Source: Halovenus sp.
GTDB taxonomy: Archaea > Halobacteriota > Halobacteria > Halobacteriales > Haloarculaceae
Direction: 5' to 3'
Length of the DNA: 7,952 nt
NCBI GenBank assembly: GCA_028275145.1
Contig: JAQCNG010000267.1
Coordinates: 1-7,952 of the forward strand
Numbering within the stretch: the first letter of the stretch is position 1; every line of letters begins with the position of its first letter. Positions 5,174 to 7,952 of this stretch are shown here, one piece after another. The notes beneath the pieces were generated by a model. The model searched no databases. It saw only the letters and a program-made list of their open reading frames with translations, and was not told where the DNA came from. The translations under genes were made by a program, and so were the position numbers.

Positions 5174-6106
5174 GTGACCGAGTTCGTCCTGTTCGGCGGC
5201 AAAGGTGGTGTTGGCAAGACGACCCTGGCCGCGGCCGCTGGTCTCGTCAGTGCTCGCGAGGGCGCACGCACGCTCGTCGTCAGCACGGACCCCGCACACA
5301 GTATCGGAGACGCCTACGAGTCCACAGTCCGCGAGACGCCGACCCGGGTGACCGACGAGGCGAACCTGTACGCGCTCGAGATCGACCCCCGCTCGCGGTT
5401 CGAGGAGCGTTACGGCGACACCTTCGAGAGCGTTCTCTCCGATGTCCAGTCGCTCGGCGTCGACCTCTCGTCAGACGACGTCGGTGCCGTTTCCGAGGAA
5501 GGGCTGATCCCCGGTGCCGACGAGGTGGCGGTGCTCGACCTGTTCGCCGAGTACAACGACCACGAGAACTGGGAGGTGGTCGTGTTCGACACCGCGCCGA
5601 CGGGCCACACGCTGCGACTCCTGGAGTTGCCGGACGTGATGAACACGACGCTCGGCCGGGTGCTCTCCCTGCGCGACCAGTTCAGTTCCGTGACGAGCAC
5701 CGTCGGGAGTCTGCTCGGCAGGGAGGACGACTCGCCGTCCTACGGCGACCAGGCCGACCGACTGGAGCGTGTCACCGAGGAGGTCGGCGAACGACTCCGC
5801 GACGACGAGCGGACAACCTTCCGGGCGGTGACACTCGCCGAGCGGATGTCCATCGAGGAGACAGACCGCCTGCTCGCCGAACTCGAGTCGGGCGAGATCG
5901 CGGTCGACAGCGTGCTCGTGAACAAACTCCTGCGGGACGCCTCGGAGGACTGTCCGACCTGTTGGCCCCGCTACCAGGAGCAACTGGACCTGCTCGCGGA
6001 GGCCCGCGAGCGGTTCGACCGTCCGGTCCGTGAGGTGCCGCTTGTCGCCGACGAGCACGGACTCGACCGCGTCGAGGCCGTCACCGAGTTTGTCGACGGC
6101 GTGTGA
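5174..6106 (+). CDS. Get3/ArsA family ATPase
   Basis: This is a 310-residue single-domain P-loop ATPase. The deviant Walker A motif GGKGGVGKTT is at 8-17 (signature lysine K10). The switch I region is DPAHS (39-43) and switch II is DTAPTGHTLRLL (129-140). The base-contacting NKLL starts at N250. C260 and C263 form a CxxC (CPTC), the zinc-binding dimer motif of Get3. The family includes eukaryotic Get3, which targets tail-anchored membrane proteins, and bacterial arsenite-pump ATPases. The CxxC and single domain favour the Get3-like branch, and no arsenic genes are nearby. It probably acts as a soluble homodimer, but the client is unknown. The start is uncertain: GTG 5174 puts MTEFVLFGGKGG right at the first strand and suits the TATA element; GTG 5168 would add two residues, and TTG 5126 seems too long. 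The last codons are partly duplicated just after the stop. Confidence 0.92.
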   Translation: MTEFVLFGGKGGVGKTTLAAAAGLVSAREGARTLVVSTDPAHSIGDAYESTVRETPTRVTDEANLYALEIDPRSRFEERYGDTFESVLSDVQSLGVDLSSDDVGAVSEEGLIPGADEVAVLDLFAEYNDHENWEVVVFDTAPTGHTLRLLELPDVMNTTLGRVLSLRDQFSSVTSTVGSLLGREDDSPSYGDQADRLERVTEEVGERLRDDERTTFRAVTLAERMSIEETDRLLAELESGEIAVDSVLVNKLLRDASEDCPTCWPRYQEQLDLLAEARERFDRPVREVPLVADEHGLDRVEAVTEFVDGV

Positions 6107-6130
6107 CTGGCCGTCACCGGGTTTGTCGAC
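6076..6130. repeat. Direct repeat of 22 bp across the Get3/ArsA stop codon
   Basis: The segments 6076-6097 and 6109-6130 match at 21 of 22 bases, with an A/G difference at the twelfth. They are offset by exactly 33 bases, i.e. 11 codons. The first copy encodes AVTEFVD at the protein's C-terminus. The second lies after the TGA but in the same frame and would read AVTGFVDR before a TAA at 6134. This looks like a small tandem duplication of the gene end. Confidence 0.9.
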
Positions 6131-6179
6131 CGATAAGCCTGTCCACAACTGTTGACTGTCTGCCGGCCCTACAGCAGGT

Positions 6180-6449
6180 ATGGAACACCTGCGTCTCGAC
6201 GACTGGGACCGCATCGTCACCGAACTCGAGCGGTTCGACCCGCCCGAGATAGACATCGAGAGTGACTCTGTACGGCTCGGGTTCGACGGTGCTCACCTGG
6301 AGATCTCCCGGGACGGCGGGTTCACCGCCGGGATGCCGCTGCACGAGGTGAGCGGCGAGCGCGCGGAGACGGTCGTCGTTGACCACGAGGCCGATGCCGT
6401 CACGCTGGTCGGCGGGTCAGTCGAGTACACGTTCCGCCGACCCGGGTGA
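6180..6449 (+). CDS. Conserved-looking haloarchaeal protein of unknown function, 89 residues
   Basis: The product is small and acidic, with no signal peptide, membrane helix or recognised motif. A short N-terminal helix (LDDWDRIVTELERF, 6-19) is followed by what looks like four or five beta strands (VRLGFDGAHLEISRDGGF, AETVVVDHEADAVTLVGGS, VEYTFRR), suggesting a compact alpha plus beta fold. I do not recognise the family. The strongly acidic composition and codon use match its neighbours, which supports it as a real gene. The ATG at 6180 lies 73 bases after the ATPase stop. No convincing TATA element sits at the leaderless distance, so it could be co-transcribed with the ATPase or use a leader. 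A 4-bp inverted repeat, CAACTGTTG (6145-6153), lies in this gap. It converges on the peptidase gene. Confidence 0.75.
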   Translation: MEHLRLDDWDRIVTELERFDPPEIDIESDSVRLGFDGAHLEISRDGGFTAGMPLHEVSGERAETVVVDHEADAVTLVGGSVEYTFRRPG

Positions 6450-6467
6450 CCGGGAGCACTCGAGGTG

Positions 6468-6485
6468 TCCCGCCGCGTCGCGGGG
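6468..6485. terminator. Possible hairpin between convergent genes
   Basis: CCCGC (6469-6473) and GCGGG (6480-6484) pair around a 6-base loop, with one T-G pair extending the stem. It sits in the 53-base gap between two convergent genes and could help end either transcript. No T tract follows on either strand, so the call is weak. Confidence 0.25.
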
Positions 6486-6502
6486 AACCCGTCAACAGAC
6501 CG

Positions 6503-7952
6503 TCAGTCGTCGGCGACCATCGGCTTCGGTTCGGTGCCGACCCGGCGGTCGAGAAAGTCGGCCAGCAACTCGAACATCCGGAGTTTCTGGTCCTGGTCGG
6601 AGGAGGCGTGGCCCTCCTCGCCGAGTTCGCGGTACTCGAAGTCCTCGCCCTCCTCGTAGTCGGCCGCCTCGAGCGCCTCGCGGAAGATGCGGGCCTGCGA
6701 GACGGGCACACGGCGGTCGTTGACGCCGTGGACGACGAATATCGGCGCGTCGACGTTCTCGACGTAGTTCACCGCCGACCGTTCCTCGTAGAGGTCGGGG
6801 TTCTCCTCGGGCGTGCCGAGGTACTTCTGCATCAGTTCGGTCTTGAAGTGTGGCATCGTGTTCTCGAACATGTCCTCGAGGTCGGTCAGTCCGATCCAGG
6901 CGATACCGGCCTCGTAGAGGTCGGGATACTGGACCATCTGCCAGTACGCAGAGTAACCGCCGTAGGAGCCGCCAAAGACGACCACCTGGTCCTCGTCGAC
7001 CCAGTCGTGTTCGTCGAGCACGTGCTCGGTGGCGACGACAACGTCGCCCTGCTCTGCACCGCCCCAGTCCTCCATCAGTTCCCTGACGAACTCGCGGCCC
7101 CGACCGGTGGACCCGCGGTAGTTCACCTGTAACACCGAGAAGCCGAGCGAGACCAGCACCTGCGTGTAGAGATTGAACCGCTTGACGTCCCGCGAGCGCG
7201 GGCCGCCGTGGGGGTTGACGATGAGCGGCGACGGTCGCCGGCCGGAGTCGTACAGCAACGCACCGATCTCGAGTTCGTCGTAGGGGTCGTGTTCGACTGC
7301 GGCCTGTGTGGTTTCGGGCACACCATCGGAGTCGACGGTGAAGTACTCGGCGTCGGCAAAGTCCGCCTGCTCGAACGGGCCGTACTCCGCCTCGACGAGC
7401 GTCTCGTACTCGTGGGTCGAGACGTTGTAGGCAAGCAGTTCCGGCCGCTGTGTCGGGGTGGTGTGTGTCAGGACGACACGGTCCTCGTCGAGCACCGACT
7501 CGACGCCGAAGCCGGCGACGCCGGCGGGCAGGTCGAACTCGGTGGCCTCCCCGGTTTCGAGGTCGTAGACAATCGGTACCGACTCCGCGTCGCGGGCGCG
7601 GTTCCCGAGCACACGCTCGCCGTCCGGCATGAACGCCTCGGCACCCTCCTCGAACTCGCCGTTGCCGAGCCACCGGACCTCGTCGCTGTCGAGGTGGTAG
7701 ACGCCGATGCGGCCAAGGTCGGTGGAGTTGTCGGTGACGAGCAGACGCTCGCCGTCTGGTCCCCAGCCCGACGGCCCCGACTCCGCGCCGGTGTCGCCGA
7801 GGTCCAGATTCCGGGGCTCCGAGCCGTCGGCGTTCGCGATGTAGACGTCGTAGTTGTCGAAGTCGTCTGTCTCGTTCGTGGTGTACGCGATGTGCTCGCC
7901 GTCCGGCGAGAGCTGTCCGGCGGCGGCCGCACGGTCGTAACTGGTGACCTTC
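6503..7952 (-). CDS. S9 family serine peptidase (acylaminoacyl/prolyl oligopeptidase type), 5' end outside the window
   Basis: The frame is open from the stop at 6503 to the right edge: 482 residues, with the N-terminus cut off by the window. Complete relatives are about 600-700 residues. The N-terminal part shows beta-propeller repeats with the PD40 pattern SPDGEHIAYTT, GPDGERLLVT and MPDGERVLGN, about 45-50 residues apart. The C-terminal alpha/beta-hydrolase domain begins with the segment PLIVNPHGGP. Its catalytic triad is all visible: serine in GGSYGGY (codon 6965-6967), aspartate in HGVNDRRVP (6716-6718) and histidine in EEGHAS (6608-6610). LQVNYRGSTGRGREF precedes the nucleophile, as is usual. 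Such enzymes cleave short peptides or release N-acylated residues, and the propeller limits access to small substrates. Probably cytoplasmic; no signal sequence can be judged. An internal ATG at 7628-7630 is not the start, since the propeller pattern continues upstream of it. Confidence 0.93.
   Translation of the reverse strand, partial: KVTSYDRAAAAGQLSPDGEHIAYTTNETDDFDNYDVYIANADGSEPRNLDLGDTGAESGPSGWGPDGERLLVTDNSTDLGRIGVYHLDSDEVRWLGNGEFEEGAEAFMPDGERVLGNRARDAESVPIVYDLETGEATEFDLPAGVAGFGVESVLDEDRVVLTHTTPTQRPELLAYNVSTHEYETLVEAEYGPFEQADFADAEYFTVDSDGVPETTQAAVEHDPYDELEIGALLYDSGRRPSPLIVNPHGGPRSRDVKRFNLYTQVLVSLGFSVLQVNYRGSTGRGREFVRELMEDWGGAEQGDVVVATEHVLDEHDWVDEDQVVVFGGSYGGYSAYWQMVQYPDLYEAGIAWIGLTDLEDMFENTMPHFKTELMQKYLGTPEENPDLYEERSAVNYVENVDAPIFVVHGVNDRRVPVSQARIFREALEAADYEEGEDFEYRELGEEGHASSDQDQKLRMFELLADFLDRRVGTEPKPMVADD

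Noticed and set aside
5174..6106. The ATPase as part of an arsenic resistance operon
   Set aside because: No arsB, arsC, arsD or ArsR-like gene lies nearby and the CxxC motif points to the Get3 branch.
6446..7132. A long plus-strand open frame opposite the peptidase
   Set aside because: High GC makes antisense frames stay open; the minus strand contains the full S9 catalytic triad and propeller repeats.

Overview
This is a GC-rich window from a haloarchaeon (class Halobacteria). The predicted proteins are strongly acidic, and several genes look leaderless: a TATA-like element sits about 26-28 bases before the start codon and no Shine-Dalgarno motif is visible. The one tRNA lacks an encoded CCA. 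Several products belong to families characteristic of haloarchaea. I see no plasmid, viral or CRISPR gene, and no complete insertion sequence.

Layout. 1-137 holds no gene, but may contain the promoter of a leftward gene starting outside the window. 138-1748 is a patch of decay around one intact gene. It contains the C-terminal part of an AI-2E/PerM-family membrane protein (minus), an intact Lrp/AsnC regulator (minus), and a chimeric pseudogene. The chimera joins the N-terminus of an aldehyde dehydrogenase to the C-terminus of a zinc-type alcohol dehydrogenase, with a one-base frameshift. It abuts a row of five perfect short hairpins, nearly all with three-base loops. 1869-3160 holds a small two-helix membrane protein (plus), a class I SAM methyltransferase (minus, convergent) and a small GIY-YIG nuclease (minus). 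A tRNA-Arg(GCG) gene lies at 3376-3448 (minus). Four plus-strand genes follow: a RecA/KaiC-like protein of the haloarchaeal DUF7504 type without a Walker lysine, a short-chain dehydrogenase, a Get3/ArsA-type ATPase with a CxxC motif, and an 89-residue unknown. The right end is the C-terminal two thirds or more of an S9 (acylaminoacyl-/prolyl-oligopeptidase) peptidase (minus), cut by the window edge.

Most genes look like single transcription units with their own promoters, and no pathway clearly joins them. The parts most worth a second look are the tandem triloop hairpin array at 1631-1748, the two gene remnants around lrp, the 22-bp duplication across the stop codon of the Get3/ArsA gene, and the second copy of the tRNA acceptor strand in the tRNA trailer. 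Function calls rest on motifs read by eye; no database search was run.
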